A stretch of 64,000 nucleotides of DNA from Prunus persica (GCF_000346465.2 NC_034010.1:25382643-25446642), one strand, 5' to 3'. Shown: positions 34,516-46,419, counted from the first letter of the stretch. Made by a program: numbers and translations. The notes: generated from the letters alone by a model not told the origin.

Positions 34516-35208
34516 TGCAGTTAATAAAAACACAGTCAAGCCCAAAATTAAGGTCCAGAAAAGGACGCAAGGGCAGTTAATAAAAACAGAGCACATATTT
34601 TCATCTTCTCCACTCCAGAGAGCCCTACTCTACGTCTACCGTCTACGCCTAAAAAGCTGCACTTGGGTCTCCTCTTGGTAACTCTTACAAAACTCCCTCT
34701 CCATCTCTGAATTTTCTCTTGTTTTTGTTTGTTTGGGAAAAATATGTAATATATATGGACCAAACTATTTTTTTGAAATTAGGCTCTGTAGTGAAAAAAA
34801 TATATTACACTGATTTCTTCAAATGAATTTGTATATATGCGCAAGCTCTGAAATGAGGTTTTTTTTTTCTTATTATTTTTTATTTATTTTTGTGTTGAAG
34901 GTCCATGCAAAGTATTTAGAAGATTGTATTTTGAGTTAAATTTTCCAGTTTCTAAATAGAAAAAGGGGGAATATATATTTATGATTATTAGTTTTTGATA
35001 CTTTTTTCTTTAGTTTTATTATATATAAATATAATATAATTGCTGTTTTTCCTGCTAAAGCCTAAAGGTGCCTCCTTTAACCTACTTGTTTAGGCGTGTG
35101 CGTTCTGGGTTGGGTTGTAGCAATGGCTCTGCTTATTTACCATTTTATTACAGTTCCCTAATTTCTCTATAAGGCCTGTTGGTCCCAATTCCCCTTGTCA
35201 CTGCATCA
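34516..35208. other. Upstream region of DUF674 copy J
   Basis: About 34570-34700 (TAATAAAAACAGAGCACATA, TTTTCATCTTCTCCACTCC) matches 46290-46410 ahead of pseudogene L, so both descend from one duplicated upstream region. The remainder is AT-rich. A TATAAGG at 35168-35174 lies about 40 bp before the copy J start codon. Confidence 0.5.
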
Positions 35209-36149
35209 ATGGCAACCAACACTGTAAGCTTGAAGCTCTTGATTGACACAAAGGGCCATAAGGTTCTGTTTGCTGAAGCAGGCAAGGACTTTGTGGATTT
35301 CCTTTTCACGCCTCTGGCTTTGCCTGTTGGAACTGTGATTAGGCTCCTCTCTAAGGATAACATGGTGGGCAGCTTAGGCAAGCTTTATGATAGTCTTGAA
35401 CTTCTTAATGACACATATATGTTACCTAATCTCAACAAGGACACATTGGCTAAAAAGGTGTACATGTGTAGGACCTACCACCTCTTTATAGCTGACGATC
35501 CTAGAGCCATTTGCCCAGCGTGCAAATATACTCTCTCTACCGAGGTGCCTTATGTTGCAGCACCGGCTATTGCGGAAGGATCGTCTGGTGGTGGTGGTGG
35601 TGGAGGGTATGTGAAAGATGTTGTTACATACATGATAATGGATAATTTGGAAGTGAAGCCTATGTCTACCATATCGTGTATAGCTATGTTGAACAGGTTC
35701 AATGTTAAGGAGGTTGGTACCCTTGAAGAGAGGATGGTTCTTCTAGGCATGGATGAGGTGTGCATTCCTAAACTTCTCTCAACATTTTGAACTGTGAATA
35801 TATTTGCATCTTGAATATGCAAAATATATATGCACATCAATTACAAACCCCAAGTTGGGAAGGATAGGATAGATACACTTTTTATGCTTTGATTTCTACT
35901 CTACACACTCGATCAATAGACGATACAACCATCATACATTATCATGTAGGCTTTTAATCAAAGCTAATTTGCCACAGTTCATCTGCTATTATATTCTTTT
36001 GTTTTTTTGTTTTGGTTGGAGGAATTGTTATTTTGTTCAAAATGATCATTTTCTTTCCGTTAATTTTTTAGGGTCTGAAATTGCTCAAGGCATCATTGGA
36101 GTCTAACGCAGTTCTCACCAATGTCTTCTTTGGGAAGAAAGAGGTGTAA
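35209..36149 (+). CDS. DUF674 family protein, short form (copy J)
   Basis: Two exons, 35209-35757 and 36072-36149, give 208 residues, about 25 fewer than copies E and K. The missing block lies between NLNKDTL and KKVYMC, where other copies carry the LLKPK..ANILPLL segment. The first metal-binding pair is degenerate (CRTY rather than CxxC) while the second (CPAC) is kept. A poly-Gly run precedes GYVKDVVTYMIMDNLEV. The terminal exon ends VLTNVFFGKKEV as in the wider family. The start chosen is ATG at 35209; an in-frame TTG lies 30 nt upstream. Open throughout, probably functional, activity unknown. Confidence 0.85.
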
Positions 36150-36504
36150 ACATGTCAACTTTAAGCCTGATCAATTTTGGAAATGGAATTTTGGAGCTTG
36201 TTTGACTGTTGTGCGTCTGAGTTCGGACTAGGGATTCATAAAGAGTGTCTGACACTGTTATTTTGGAGGTTTTTTGTGGTAATCAGTCAGTTGTAAATTG
36301 ATGAAATCGACTTCACCATGCTCCTTTTCAGAGGATAGTTTCTTCTGTTAAGGTAGCTGAGCCGACTTTTGCTAGAACTTTTGAGCTTGTGTGACTCCAA
36401 GATGTTTTTGAGACTCATGTATTACTCTTTTGCTGTTGAATGAATCGTTTTCTTCATTTTTGCTATACCATTAACTAGTCTTAAAATTTTAAAAAAAGAC
36501 ACAG
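36150..36504. other. 3' flank of DUF674 copy J
   Basis: Probable 3'UTR. The segment about 36390-36450 (CTCCAAGATGTTTTTGAGAC, then TCATGTATTAC) recurs at about 46985-47040 behind pseudogene L. Confidence 0.6.
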
Positions 36505-36825
36505 CGTATAGCCGCCCGGCTATACTCCATTTTTCTTTATTTTTATTAATAGTATAGCCGCGCCGCTATACTCCATTTTTCTTTGTTTTTTTTTAAAAAT
36601 TAATAGTATCGCTGACCGGCTGTACTATTTTTTACCTTTTTTATATAAATAAATCATATAGCCGAGCTGCTATACTGTTTAAATATAATATATTAAAAGA
36701 GTACGACCAACCGGCTATACTCGGTGTTTTTAAATAGTTTTTTAAATTAATAGTATAGCCGAGCGGCTATACTGTTTAAATATAATATATTAAAAGGGTA
36801 TAGTCGAGCGGCTAGACTCCTTTTT
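36505..36825. repeat. Palindrome array 4 (TATAGCC..GGCTATA)
   Basis: Five to six well-preserved palindromes, among them TATAGCCGCCCGGCTATA and TATAGCCGAGCGGCTATA, separated by ATTTTTCTTT- and TTAAATATAATATATTAAA-type spacers. It lies between DUF674 copy J and the dead sulfate transporter. Confidence 0.85.
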
Positions 36826-36927
36826 TAAAAACAATTTTGCCATCAAACGTCGTTTCTTGAAATTCATTTCTCCTTAATTCAAATGAGTCTTCATATTTAT
36901 GTGGATATTGCTTTCTGATACATAAAT

Positions 36928-38659
36928 TCACGTCGTAGCCAGCCAAAGCCATCCAACGTTGTTCCATGCAGCTGGTTCTTGATCTTTGCCGGGGTTGGGC
37001 TTGGTGGAGTGAAGCATGAGGTTGCATGCTGCAACAGCCTCTGCAACTGTGAGATAAATCCATTCTTGACATGTATTCTCAATCAACTCTGACTTGTTCA
37101 TCTTCTTCATCACCTCGCTTCCCGGGTTCGTCAGTATAAGCTAAACACAGATCGGAACAAAATTACAGAGTTATATAAACAGATGAAATAAAAATTTGGA
37201 AGGAAATATTTGACAAATTGAAAGAGACTGTTGCAGATTTTTGAACCTGGAGCCCCCTTCTGTTAACAAGCTTTTTGACCTCTTCAAACATGCTTATCCC
37301 ACTTGTGTCTATGTTATCAACAGCTGCAAATTAAACCAGAAAACAAATTAATTTCAGGGTAAAAAATGTCACATTAATTTTCTTTATATATATATATATG
37401 CACTATTTGTTTCCCTTAATTACCAGTCATATCCAATATCACATATTGTAAGCTACTTTCCCCTGCAGATTTGATCCTATCTTCCCCATCATTTATCCAC
37501 CTTGTAATCCTGAAAACAAGTAGGACTTTGGGTCAACTTTCAAATTATTATTTTTAAATTTGATTACAACATGCAAGAGTATTAGTACCTTTCTCTTAAG
37601 TAGTTGGTATTTGCAAAGTAAATGGGAGCATCAATCTCAAGTATGAGAATTCCAAGAACATTGCTTGCATTGGGATACTGCTCAACATTTCTGTAAACCA
37701 TATATGGCATTCGGAAGGTTTCCTTGAACAAAAGTCATTGGCCTTGCCACAAACAAAAGTACCTGATAACAGATATTGCAACCTACACACAAGAAAAAAG
37801 AATATTAGTTCTAAGAAGTGATGTTAGATTGTTGATATGTTGTTATTGTCACACACAATAATTTTTTACTGGTGTGACATATAATCGTACGTACCACTAA
37901 CACTAGGCGGATTTCAATGCTGCCAAAAACGACGCCGATACAGGCACTCATGCAGACAACAAAGTCTAACGTGTCAACCTTCCAGAGGTGAATTGCGGCT
38001 TCATAGTCTATGAGGCCGAGCATGGCGGCTATTATAATAGCAGACAGCACAACCAAGGGAGTGTAATGGAATAGAGAAGTGAGGAACAACAATGTGAACA
38101 TAACCGCAATTGCCATGACAACGTTTGACATTGTCGTCTTGCATCTTGCATTGTAGTTAACTGCTGATCTGGAAAACGGCCCTGAAAATTGATGAAAAAA
38201 TTTCGCTTAATTAGCAACATGAAATGAATCTAATTAAGATTAAACCCCTTAATTTAATTAGTATTAAATGTATATGATAAGTGATTAACCTGTGGTGAGG
38301 TAGCAAGATGTGCAAGAACCAGCAATGTTCATAATCCCAATGGCAATCATTTCTTTGTTCCCATCAATGTGGTAATTCTTGAATATGGAAAAGCTTCTCC
38401 CTACTGCTATTCCTTCCTGCACATAGCAATTAGGAAAACCCACAATCCATTAATTGTTATAATTAAGAACAGTTTGCAATACAACATGGTCTTTCTCGTG
38501 ATCAACTGGCCTAAACAACATCAGTAACTAAAGAATTATGTTAATTACTTACGGTGAGAGCTATGACTCCAGTTTTGAAAGCTGTTGTCACAGATAAGGA
38601 GACACAAACACAAGGTCTCCAAAGGACATTGCATTAAGTCCCTTCTTCAGCTTTCCTAT
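36928..38659 (-). pseudogene. SULTR3-type sulfate transporter pseudogene, 5'-truncated
   Basis: Minus-strand remnants of seven exons with good splice borders: 38553-38659, 38290-38416, 37895-38181, 37589-37782, 37424-37509, 37247-37323, 36928-37140. Readable pieces: IGKLKKGLNAMSFGDLVFVS, EGIAVGRSFSIFKNYHIDGN, MSNVVMAIAVMFTLLFLTSL, DYEAAIHLWKVD, EQYPNASNVLGILILEIDAP, DTSGISMFEEVKKLV (STAS domain) and QEWIYLTVAEAVAACNLMLH. The N-terminal cytoplasmic part and first membrane helices are absent. A stop/frameshift follows VFVSPYL, and two frameshifts occur near VARPMTFVQGNLPN. The C-terminus runs on past the usual WNNV. Closest in style to SULTR3;1, from memory. Confidence 0.85.
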
Positions 38660-39461
38660 CTGAAAATATATATCCACCAGAAAATTCAAGCATTAATTTT
38701 AAAAAATTGTCATTATAAATTACATACTACTTTTACATGCTAAAATCTCTATTGCTCCCTCTAGCAATAACTTTTCGACCACATCTTTCTGTTTTCAGGA
38801 TGCAAAACACATAATCAAAAGCCAGTTTTCTTATAGCGGCCATCAGAAATTGAAGCGAGTTCATAATTTAGCTAATGTCAAGAAAAAAAAAAGGACCCGC
38901 CTAGACCCGCCTAGGCGGCCGCCTAGCCCGTAGGCCGATTTTTCCAACAGCCTAACTAAACAAAAGCATAGTTTATAGGTTTTGAGCTCTAATTATGAAC
39001 ATCATTTCCGAATTTAACATTACAGAACAAAATCCACCACCTGTTCTAGATGTCTGTGCACCATAGATTTTCCAAAATAAACAAAATATAAAGATAATTT
39101 AGTTAAAACTACAAGTAATCTGAATGCATTCCACTAAAAAGCAGGAAGCAGAGTAATTGGAGACTGAGCTTAGTGAAAAGAAAAACCTTGGGTTGAAGAA
39201 ACTATCCCACCAGTCAGAGTCTGCGGCTTTAGGCTCGACTGGAACCAAACTTAAGTTTTTCTTCCATTTCCTGTCTTTCTTGCTTTTCTTTCATTTCTTG
39301 GGAGGCTCCATGAAAGCTCAAATGAGGAATTGCCCACCTCTTTTTTGGCCTTGAACTTGAAGACTTTGATGGGAAGTGTGATTAAGTGAAGCGAGCCGGG
39401 GAATGTAAAGCCTGTATAGCTTTTTTTGGCTTTTTTTTTTTTCCATTTTCCTTTTAACATA
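38660..39461. other. Intergenic DNA upstream of the SULTR remnant
   Basis: No upstream SULTR exons are visible. A short CGCCTAGG-family fragment at about 38884-38950 (GACCCGCCTAGACCCGCCTA, then CGATTTTTCCAAC) may mark where the 5' half was lost. The rest is AT-rich. Confidence 0.55.
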
Positions 39462-39992
39462 AATAGTATAGCCGCCCGGCTATACTATTTAAATATTATA
39501 TCTATACTATTTAAATATTATATTTATATTTATGTGGTATAGCCGCCCGGCTATACTCTGTTTTTTCTTTGAAATTAATAGTATAGCCACGCCTGCTATA
39601 CTCGGGTCCTTTTTTTAATAATAAATAGTATAGCCACACGGCTATACGTTTTAAATATATTATATTCAAACAGTACAGTCGGTCGGCTCTACTTTGGGTC
39701 CTTTTTCCTATTTTTTTAAATAAATAGTATAGCCGGGCGGCTATACTCGGTTTTAAAAAAAATTCCAATTAATAGTATAGCCGCGAGACTCCTTTTTTTT
39801 TTTTTCCTGAAATTTAGTCTCGCCGACCGGCTATACTCCATGTTTTTTAAATTTTTATTTCAATTATAGTACAGCCGCATGGCTATATTAAAAGAGTGCT
39901 GAGTTTTTTTTTTTTAATAAATAGTATAGCCGCCCGGCTATACTCTGTTTTTTAATTTTTCCTAAATTAATGGTATAGCCGCTCGGAATATA
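39462..39992. repeat. Palindrome array 5 (largest TATAGCC..GGCTATA array)
   Basis: Eight or more palindromes, several perfect over 20 bp (AGTATAGCCGCCCGGCTATAC-type cores), others decayed (GTATAGCCACACGGCTATAC). Spacers alternate between TTTAAATATTATAT-like and CTGTTTTTT / AAATTAATAG-like. The right end runs directly into a GH1 fragment. Confidence 0.85.
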
Positions 39993-40014
39993 TGCACCCG
40001 GAAGGCTTTCTATT

Positions 40015-40540
40015 CCGTGCAGGGAAGGCAATTCAGTCACTGAACCTTACATTGTGAGCCATAGCCTTCTCCTAGGAGTCCTAGCCCACTCCACTGTTAT
40101 TGAGCTTTACAGAGAAACAAGGTGGACAAATTGGAATTAGTCTTATAGGAGAATATGTGGAGCCTTACTCAGAATCAACAGAAGACAGAGCTACAGTAAA
40201 GAGAACATGGATGGTACACGGAGCCATTGGTATATGGAGATTATCCAAAGAGCATGAGACATTTGGTCAAGGAAAGGCTGCCCATTTTCACCAAGAAAGA
40301 GAGGAGATTGTTGAAGAGTTCCTTTGATTTGTTGGCATCAATTATTATACCTCAAGATATGGTAAAAACGACCCTGCAACTCCAAAGAAGCCAATCTGCT
40401 ACCGCAACAATCCTTTAGCTCCAAAGAAGCCTCAAGAAACGTCTATACCTTACAATTCGGGCTTTACTACATCGATTACAAAAACAATCTCAAGTGCATT
40501 CCCAAAGAGTCTGCTAAGTGGCTCCCTAAGGTCCTAAAAG
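40015..40540 (+). pseudogene. GH1 beta-glucosidase pseudogene fragment
   Basis: Readable across three frames: [58 protein letters not shown], then EPLVYGDYPKSMRHLVKERL, FTKKERRLLKSSFDLL, NYYTSRYGKNDPATPKKPIC, YRNNPLA. This follows the order of a family 1 beta-glucosidase after the first catalytic region, with introns absent or compressed and several frameshifts. It includes the NYYTSRYGKNDP segment that also forms the tail of DUF674 copy B. Confidence 0.85.
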
Positions 40541-40761
40541 GGTGAGAGAAATAGAGATCAGGCTCTAGATGCATGTTGATGAAGACCAAGTTCCAATGTT
40601 GAGTTTCATTGGCACAATGCCCTGTACACAATGTTGAGGTTCACTGCAATATAGGCAACGTTTGAGTGCTTCAATTATCAATCTATAATTAGGCAATACG
40701 AAACGAATATTGGCATATGCTAGTAGACAATAAGCTATGTCTTCTTCATCACTAGTTCAAT

Positions 40762-40926
40762 ATGGCAGCAACCTCCAACCCTAGTGTGAGCTTGAAGCTT
40801 CTAATAGACACAGAAAGCCACAAAGTTTTGTTTGCTGAAGTGAGCAAAGAAATTGTTGATTTTTTCTTAACTATATTCTGTCTTTGCATGTTGGCACCAT
40901 CATTAGGCTTGAAGTTCAATGTATAA
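40762..40926 (+). pseudogene. DUF674 5' fragment (copy M)
   Basis: MAATSNPSVSLKLLIDTESH, then KVLFAEVSKEIVDFFL, after which a frameshift leads to a stop at 40924-40926. Together with the GH1 fragment and the intervening block (GACCAAGTTCCAATGTTGAG, CACTGCAATA..GGCAACG) it repeats the order seen at 25066-25816. Confidence 0.8.
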
Positions 40927-41317
40927 CGTCAATATCTCTATGTATATATGCCTATCGCTATCTCGATGTATATATGCGGTTGCATTGCACCTTTTGTAAG
41001 TAGCTAAGGTGTGAAACTTCAAACTACTGGTCTGAGACTAAAGTTTAGAGTTAGTTGACTAAATTACAGTTTGGGTCACATTATCTTTGTATTAAATTTA
41101 AAACACTGATATCAGTACAAGAACACTTCACCGATTCATTGCTTTATTATTCTTAAAAGCAATAATGGCGTGTGTCCTTGCTTGGCTTTACCTCGGTGGT
41201 TGAGTTCCTTCCCCTCTCCCATGACCCAGTCAAAAAACAAAAAAGAGTCCTTTAGTTTGATAGGCCCTACGGGGCCAAAAAAATCAAAACAAAACAAAAG
41301 GGAACATCTCAAGGACG

Positions 41318-41561
41318 TGTCAAACAAAGTAGGAAAAATATTCAGTTATGCTCAAATACGCTCATATTATTATTCTTCTCCAATATGGAGGTATTTATAC
41401 AAATACAAAGATGTCTTCACTCTAAATAAAATAGGAAATATATCTAAATTACAATAGGAAATAAATCTCTATTACAATAGGACTAAATAATAATTGGTAA
41501 GTAACCAAAATTCTAATTAAATAAGGAACCAAAATCCTATGTAAGTAAGGACTCGTCAACA
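41318..41561 (-). mobile_element. Ty1-copia LTR (minus orientation)
   Basis: On the minus strand a 244-bp segment starts TGTTGACGAGTCC and ends GTTTGACA, directly preceded by CAACTTGAGAGGGAGTG, the polypurine-tract junction typical of copia elements (..TTGAGGGGGAGTGTTG). It contains TATAAATACC-like promoter sequence. Upstream on the minus strand (41562-41640) lies a copia integrase/RT-end-like segment (GHAKYLCPNLRG). No matching second LTR is visible, so the element is truncated or rearranged. Confidence 0.75.
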
Positions 41562-43272
41562 CTCCCTCTCAAGTTGGGGCAAAGATATTTTGCATGCCCA
41601 ACTTGACAAGCAAGTCGCAGAACATCATACTTGAGAAGCACCAATTGTAGAGAAGGTCTTTTCATCAACCACGAGTGAAAATAAAGCAAAATTCGCAGCG
41701 AAAACACAAGAGCAAATCGTAAAAAATAGGGCACATAGCAAAACACAAAAACCCTGTGAGCACGGCAATAGGTAAGGCAGAACATAGAAACCCTGTGAGT
41801 ACGGCAGTAAGTAAGGCAGAACATAGAAATCTTGTGAGCACGACAGTAGGTAAGACAGAACATAGAAACTCTGTGAGCACGACAGTAGATTATGCAGAAC
41901 ACAAAAACCGCAACCCTGTGAGCACGACAGTAGATAAGGCAGAACACAGAAACGATGTGAGCACAGCAGTAGGTAAGGCAGAAGCAAAGGCAAAGGGCAA
42001 GGCCATAGCAACAACAACGACAATGACCACATCAACGGAAAGCGAAGCAAGCAAAGGCAAAATCAACGATAGCAACATCGACCACAACATAACCACACCA
42101 GCAAAGGCATGAGCTACAAGACTGGCACCATAACAGGCAGGAGCAACAATACTGGTGCCAAACAACAGCAATACAAGGCACTGGCACAAGCAAGAGCAAT
42201 ATAAGACACTGGCACCAGCAAGACAAGGTAGGGCAAACAACTGTGGTAGCAGCAACAACAGAGACAACTTCTCTTCACTCTCCCTCTCCCCCTGAAGAGA
42301 AGGGGTCGATAAAGCCATATGAAACAACCCAGCGTTTGAAATTCAGCTGTTGGATTCTAACGACTCTCTTCATTGAAGTTGCCAGCTGTCGCGCAAAAAA
42401 GCTACTAGCCAAACAGCTTTGCTGTTACGCAAGGCCCATCTCTTTTTCCTCTTTTCCTCTTCACATGGGCTGCAAAACAGAGCTTTGGGTTCCACACAAA
42501 ATACCAATCCAGGCAAAACTTGGACTAAAATTCTACCCCAAATTTCACCTTTCTCAAATTTCCACCCTCCATAATACATCGGTTGGAGAAGAATTTTGGA
42601 CTCAAAACCGAAATTTTCGATTTCCACCCAATAGTTGAAGATGGTCTAATATCCTGAATAAGCAGCCTGGTCTACACAGCATTATACGCTTAGAGTGACC
42701 TTTAATCATTCCTATTCGCCAATCTTTATGAATAGCGTAGGCCAAACCATCTCAAAAAGCAAGGCACTCGAACACAATGATAGTAACTTCTCCAATAAGC
42801 GCTATTACCTTTTTTTGGGTCAAGGCGCTATTACCTTCAACCATTACTTTTTGCCAACCTACGGGCTATTGCCACCAGCGCTAATGCTCCTTTAAAGGAG
42901 TTGCCTGCATATTTTTTTTTTAACGAGTTGCCTACATTTACAGTACATAGAAGAAGCAGAAAACTCCGAAAAAGAAAAAGTAGAAAACTGATCAATAAAG
43001 TGTCTAGTCTAGTGTCTTTTTCAACTCATTCCCTACTTGCTTGTTCGCCTCACTTTATTCAGGTACCATATCTCATCTTTTCCTTTCAATTTCTTCAAGT
43101 TGGCCCGAAGTTGGGCCAATGAATATTTTCGGTCAAGCCTAAAATTAAGGTAAATCAATGCTTTTTTTAGGGTACTATCGGAAACACATCCAAGAAGATG
43201 GGATAGGGTCTGATATTCATGTATTGTCTGAATTCAATTTCCAAATTTTTTTTTTGTTGGGGTTAATCACTA
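41562..43272. other. Retroelement-derived DNA with a 39-bp tandem repeat
   Basis: Internal remnants of the copia element, then 41754-41978 with nearly six copies of a 39-bp unit (GTGAGCACGRCAGTAGGTAA GGCAGAAC..), followed by AACAACA- and GGCACCAGCA-rich simple sequence to about 42250. No convincing gene; long ORFs on both strands arise from the 3-divisible period. Confidence 0.6.
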
Positions 43273-43959
43273 AGAGCATCTCCACCCATAAGGGCTAAGT
43301 CTAGGGCAAGGGCAAGCAAGGGCTGCCACTATTCACATGAATAGTGTCAGCCTTGCTATTTGTGGTTTCATCCATGAGGGCTAAGTCTAAGGCAATTACT
43401 ATTCACTTAAATTTATTTTTTATTTTTTCTACTTAAACCATTGATTTTGATAAGCTTTTCGGATAAGATTTTCGTTTCCCAAGTGTTAATATTTATCGTA
43501 AAATTCTCACCTAAAAATCAAGATAATATTTTCGGATAAAATTTTGAAATTAAAATTGGTGTGGAAAGTGAATAATATTGGTAGGTATGTATAGAAAAAA
43601 TTTCCAGAATTTTTTGATATTTTTAAAAAAAAATTTTGATATTTTTTTCAATTTTTTTAGCCAAAAATTGGACAACCGTTGGATTGTGCAAGATTTTATG
43701 ATCAGAGGCTCCTGGAGAAGCCACATGGCTTGTAATCATTGGGCAATGTGGGCTGGTGGGTCTAACAGTAAAAAAAAAATTGAAAATCAGCTGCTGACGT
43801 CAGCAGCCTGAGGGCAACAGCCCAGTCAATTTCTGCCTGTGGGCTTGCTCGGGCTGATGGGTCCCATGCCTTGCCCGGGCTGGATTTCCTGCGCTGGAGC
43901 CATATTGGGCTTGCCAGGGGGCCTTTTGCCCAGTTTGATAGCAGCGGTGGAGCTGCTCT
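43273..43959. mobile_element. TIR element with AGAGCATCTCCACC ends
   Basis: The left end AGAGCATCTCCACC and the right end read on the minus strand AGAGCAGCTCCACC form a 14-bp inverted repeat around 687 bp of non-coding DNA. GAGCATCTCCA-type ends are common in plant non-autonomous DNA transposons. The target duplication is not clear, so superfamily is left open. Confidence 0.65.
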
Positions 43960-45099
43960 AAGGAGGGGGAGGAGGATAATATTTGGGTGGTTTTCACAAC
44001 GTGTTAACAGTGCGGTTCGAATTTATGCGTTTTATGAGAGAGACTTTAATGCAACGAGGTTCGCAAAATGATGATATCCTGTTACAAGTAGTTTTTCTGG
44101 TCGGGGGAAGGGGAAGACCACACCACTGTGATAAACTCCCATTGACAATTCCGATTAATTTGCCATGGGTTTTATGTTTATGATAATATACTTTCATGTT
44201 TAAAAAAAACTACAAATTTTTCAAGGAAAAAAAAAAAAAAAACCAAGTTTGAGAACTATAACAAAGTGACAAAATGGAAAAGCAAGATTCCTACATGATT
44301 ACAATTTACATATATAAAATAATAAAGAAAAGGAGGAAAGAGCAAAAAGAAAGGTCCTTTTTTTTTGCCAATAAAAAGAAAAGGTTCTACTCTGCATTCA
44401 AGTTCGAATTTCCATTTTCGTGATTTAGATTAGTTTAAAATAAATTATCGCTTGTATAAAAATAAAAATAAAAATAAAGATTATTCTTTTTTCTTTTCTT
44501 TTTGTCATTCACTAAGGAGGGGGAAGAAGAGTATCATATTGGATTGCCTCAAATTTAAGAGTAGTTTTTAATTGAGGAAACGTTTTTTGTAGGGCCTCTC
44601 CTATTGAAATGGATGATATTCACCTAAACTCACACACACATGTTAGGATTCGAATCCAAAACCATTTATGAAGAAACTTAGCTCCAAACCACTACATTCT
44701 TGGATCATTAGCAACTAAGAAATTTTATTAAACCAATGGATTCTTAGCAACTAAGGAAATTTTATCATGTTTGAGAGGACCGAAATGTATATGTCTATGC
44801 AGTACTAGTGTTTCTTTCTTCTGAAAACTATTATAAAGTAATAAAGAAAAGGAGAGGAAAGAGAAAAAAGAAAGGTTTTTTCTTCCTTTTTTGCCAATAA
44901 AAAGGAAAGGTTCTTCTTTCTCGGTGGAGGACAAATTTGAGGGACATAGGTGTCTTATGTTAAATTGGTTTTGTCTCAATTTGTCTTTATGAAAATGCGG
45001 ACTACCGGTTTAGGGAAGAGGTATAATTTGAGAGCTTGTGCTTCCCTGACATTTGTAAATTGATAGGTAACAACCTAAAACCCTCAATATTTTCCATCA
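43960..45099. other. Intergenic DNA upstream of DUF674 copy K
   Basis: Contains two similar purine-rich blocks about 550 bp apart, near 44325-44395 and 44838-44915 (AAAGAAAAGGAG.. GCCAATAAAAAG..), suggesting a local duplication. No ORF of interest. Confidence 0.5.
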
Positions 45100-45993
45100 A
45101 TGGCAACCGCCGACTCCGACTCCAACTCCTCCAACACCAACACCACAAGTGTGAGCATGAAGCTACTGGTGGACTCAACTCGTGGCAAAGTTTTGTTTGC
45201 AGAAGCGAGCAAGGATGTCGTTGATTTTCTCTTCACTCTCCTGTCTCTTCCTGTAGGGACAGTGATTAGGCTCCTCTCCAAAGACGGCATGGTTGGTAGC
45301 TTGGGAAAGCTTTATGAGAGTGTTGAAAATCTCGATGACACATACTTGCAACCAAATCTCAACAAGAACATGTTGCTGGAACCAAAGGCAACAGTTGCTG
45401 GTGCCAATATCCTTCCTTTGCTGACCAACGACGTTGACTCGAATGCTAAAAAATTCTACATGTGTTCATATTGCAGTAACCGCAGTATTTCCAATGTGCA
45501 TGGAACCCGTTGCCCAGATTGCAATCATGGTCACATGTCCAATGAGGTGACTTATGTTTCTCCAGCACCTACCGTGGCAAGACCCAGCGAGGGAGGGTAT
45601 GTCAAGGGAGTAGTGACATACATGGTCATGGATGACTTGGAGGTGAAGCCAATGTCCACCATTTCAAGCATAGCTATGCTGAACAAGTTCAATGTGAAGG
45701 AGGTTGGTGCTCTTGAAGAGAAAGTGGTTAATCTTGGCATGGAAGAGGTTTTGATTATTCCTAACTTATTTCCCATTTTTCTACATGCTTTTGACTTTTT
45801 AATTTTAGGCCAACTTGCAAGTTGCATCCCCATTTTTAAGTTATAGTAGATTTTTTAATTTTGAAGCTTATTATTTGACATTGTATGTTTTATATACATA
45901 TTTTTCTGTTGTTAGGGTTTGAAGCTGCTGAAGGCATCGTTGGAGACCAGTACAGTTCTTACAAAAGTGTTCCTGGGTAATAAGAAGGCATAA
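45100..45993 (+). CDS. DUF674 family protein (copy K)
   Basis: Two exons, 45100-45747 and 45916-45993, give 241 residues. The N-terminus has a Ser/Asn/Thr-rich lead (MATADSDSNSSNTNTTSVSM), then KLLVDSTRGKVLFAEASKDV, LLSLPVGTVIRLLSKDGMVG, LYESVENLDDTYLQPNLN, a CxxC..CxxC pair (CSYC and CPDC), SEGGYVKGVVTYMVMDDLEV and the terminal exon GLKLLKASLETSTVLTKVFL. Very close to copy E, including intron position. If the intron is not removed, the frame stays open for another 99 nt to 45846. Complete and probably functional; biochemical role unknown for the family. Confidence 0.9.
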
Positions 45994-46419
45994 AACGTTT
46001 CTGCATTATGAACTCATCAGTTTCCTACTTCTTTATGATGTCATTTTGGAGCTTAGGTTATTCGGGATTTAAGGATGTGTAATAATAAGTTTTTCTAATG
46101 TCGGTTTGTTTGTTTTTAAAAAAATGATCTATGTTTTCTTCTGTCTCTGTTTCAATTAAGAAACTGTTTGCTTGAATTTTAATTAATTTGCTAGCGCATG
46201 CACGCCTATACCCCAAGCTTCGAGAAATGATATTCTGCAACATTTATTAGTAAATGATGGGATGAATCCATGAATATTGCTTTTCTAATGGAAGTTAATA
46301 AAAACAGAGCACCCACTTACCCATCACATATTTTCATCTTCTCCACTCCAAAACACCCTACTCTGCACCTAAAGTTGCACTTCCTTCCTTGTAACTATTT
46401 CAAAAACCCAAGAGACCAA

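Noticed and set aside
35179..35790. ORF starting at 35179 for DUF674 copy J
   Set aside because: It starts at TTG and reads past the donor at 35758. ATG at 35209 fits the family N-terminus and the TATA-like spacing.
38811..39461. Upstream SULTR exons expected to the right of 38659
   Set aside because: I looked for the N-terminal exons on the minus strand and found none, so the remnant is annotated as truncated.
39462..39992. CRISPR or satellite interpretation of the palindrome arrays
   Set aside because: Palindromes are inexact and spacers are related low-complexity DNA, not unique. No cas-like genes; the host is a plant nucleus.
41537..42050. Minus-strand ORFs with repeating CLTYCRAHRVSMF-like motifs
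   Set aside because: Produced by the frame-neutral 39-bp tandem repeat. No domain and no plausible start or promoter.
41318..43130. Complete copia retrotransposon
   Set aside because: Only one LTR and a short pol-end remnant are visible. No second LTR, primer-binding site or gag/pol ORF.
44600..44670. tRNA-like T-arm words such as GGATTCGAATCC
   Set aside because: No acceptor stem, D-arm or anticodon arm can be folded around them. At most a SINE remnant.
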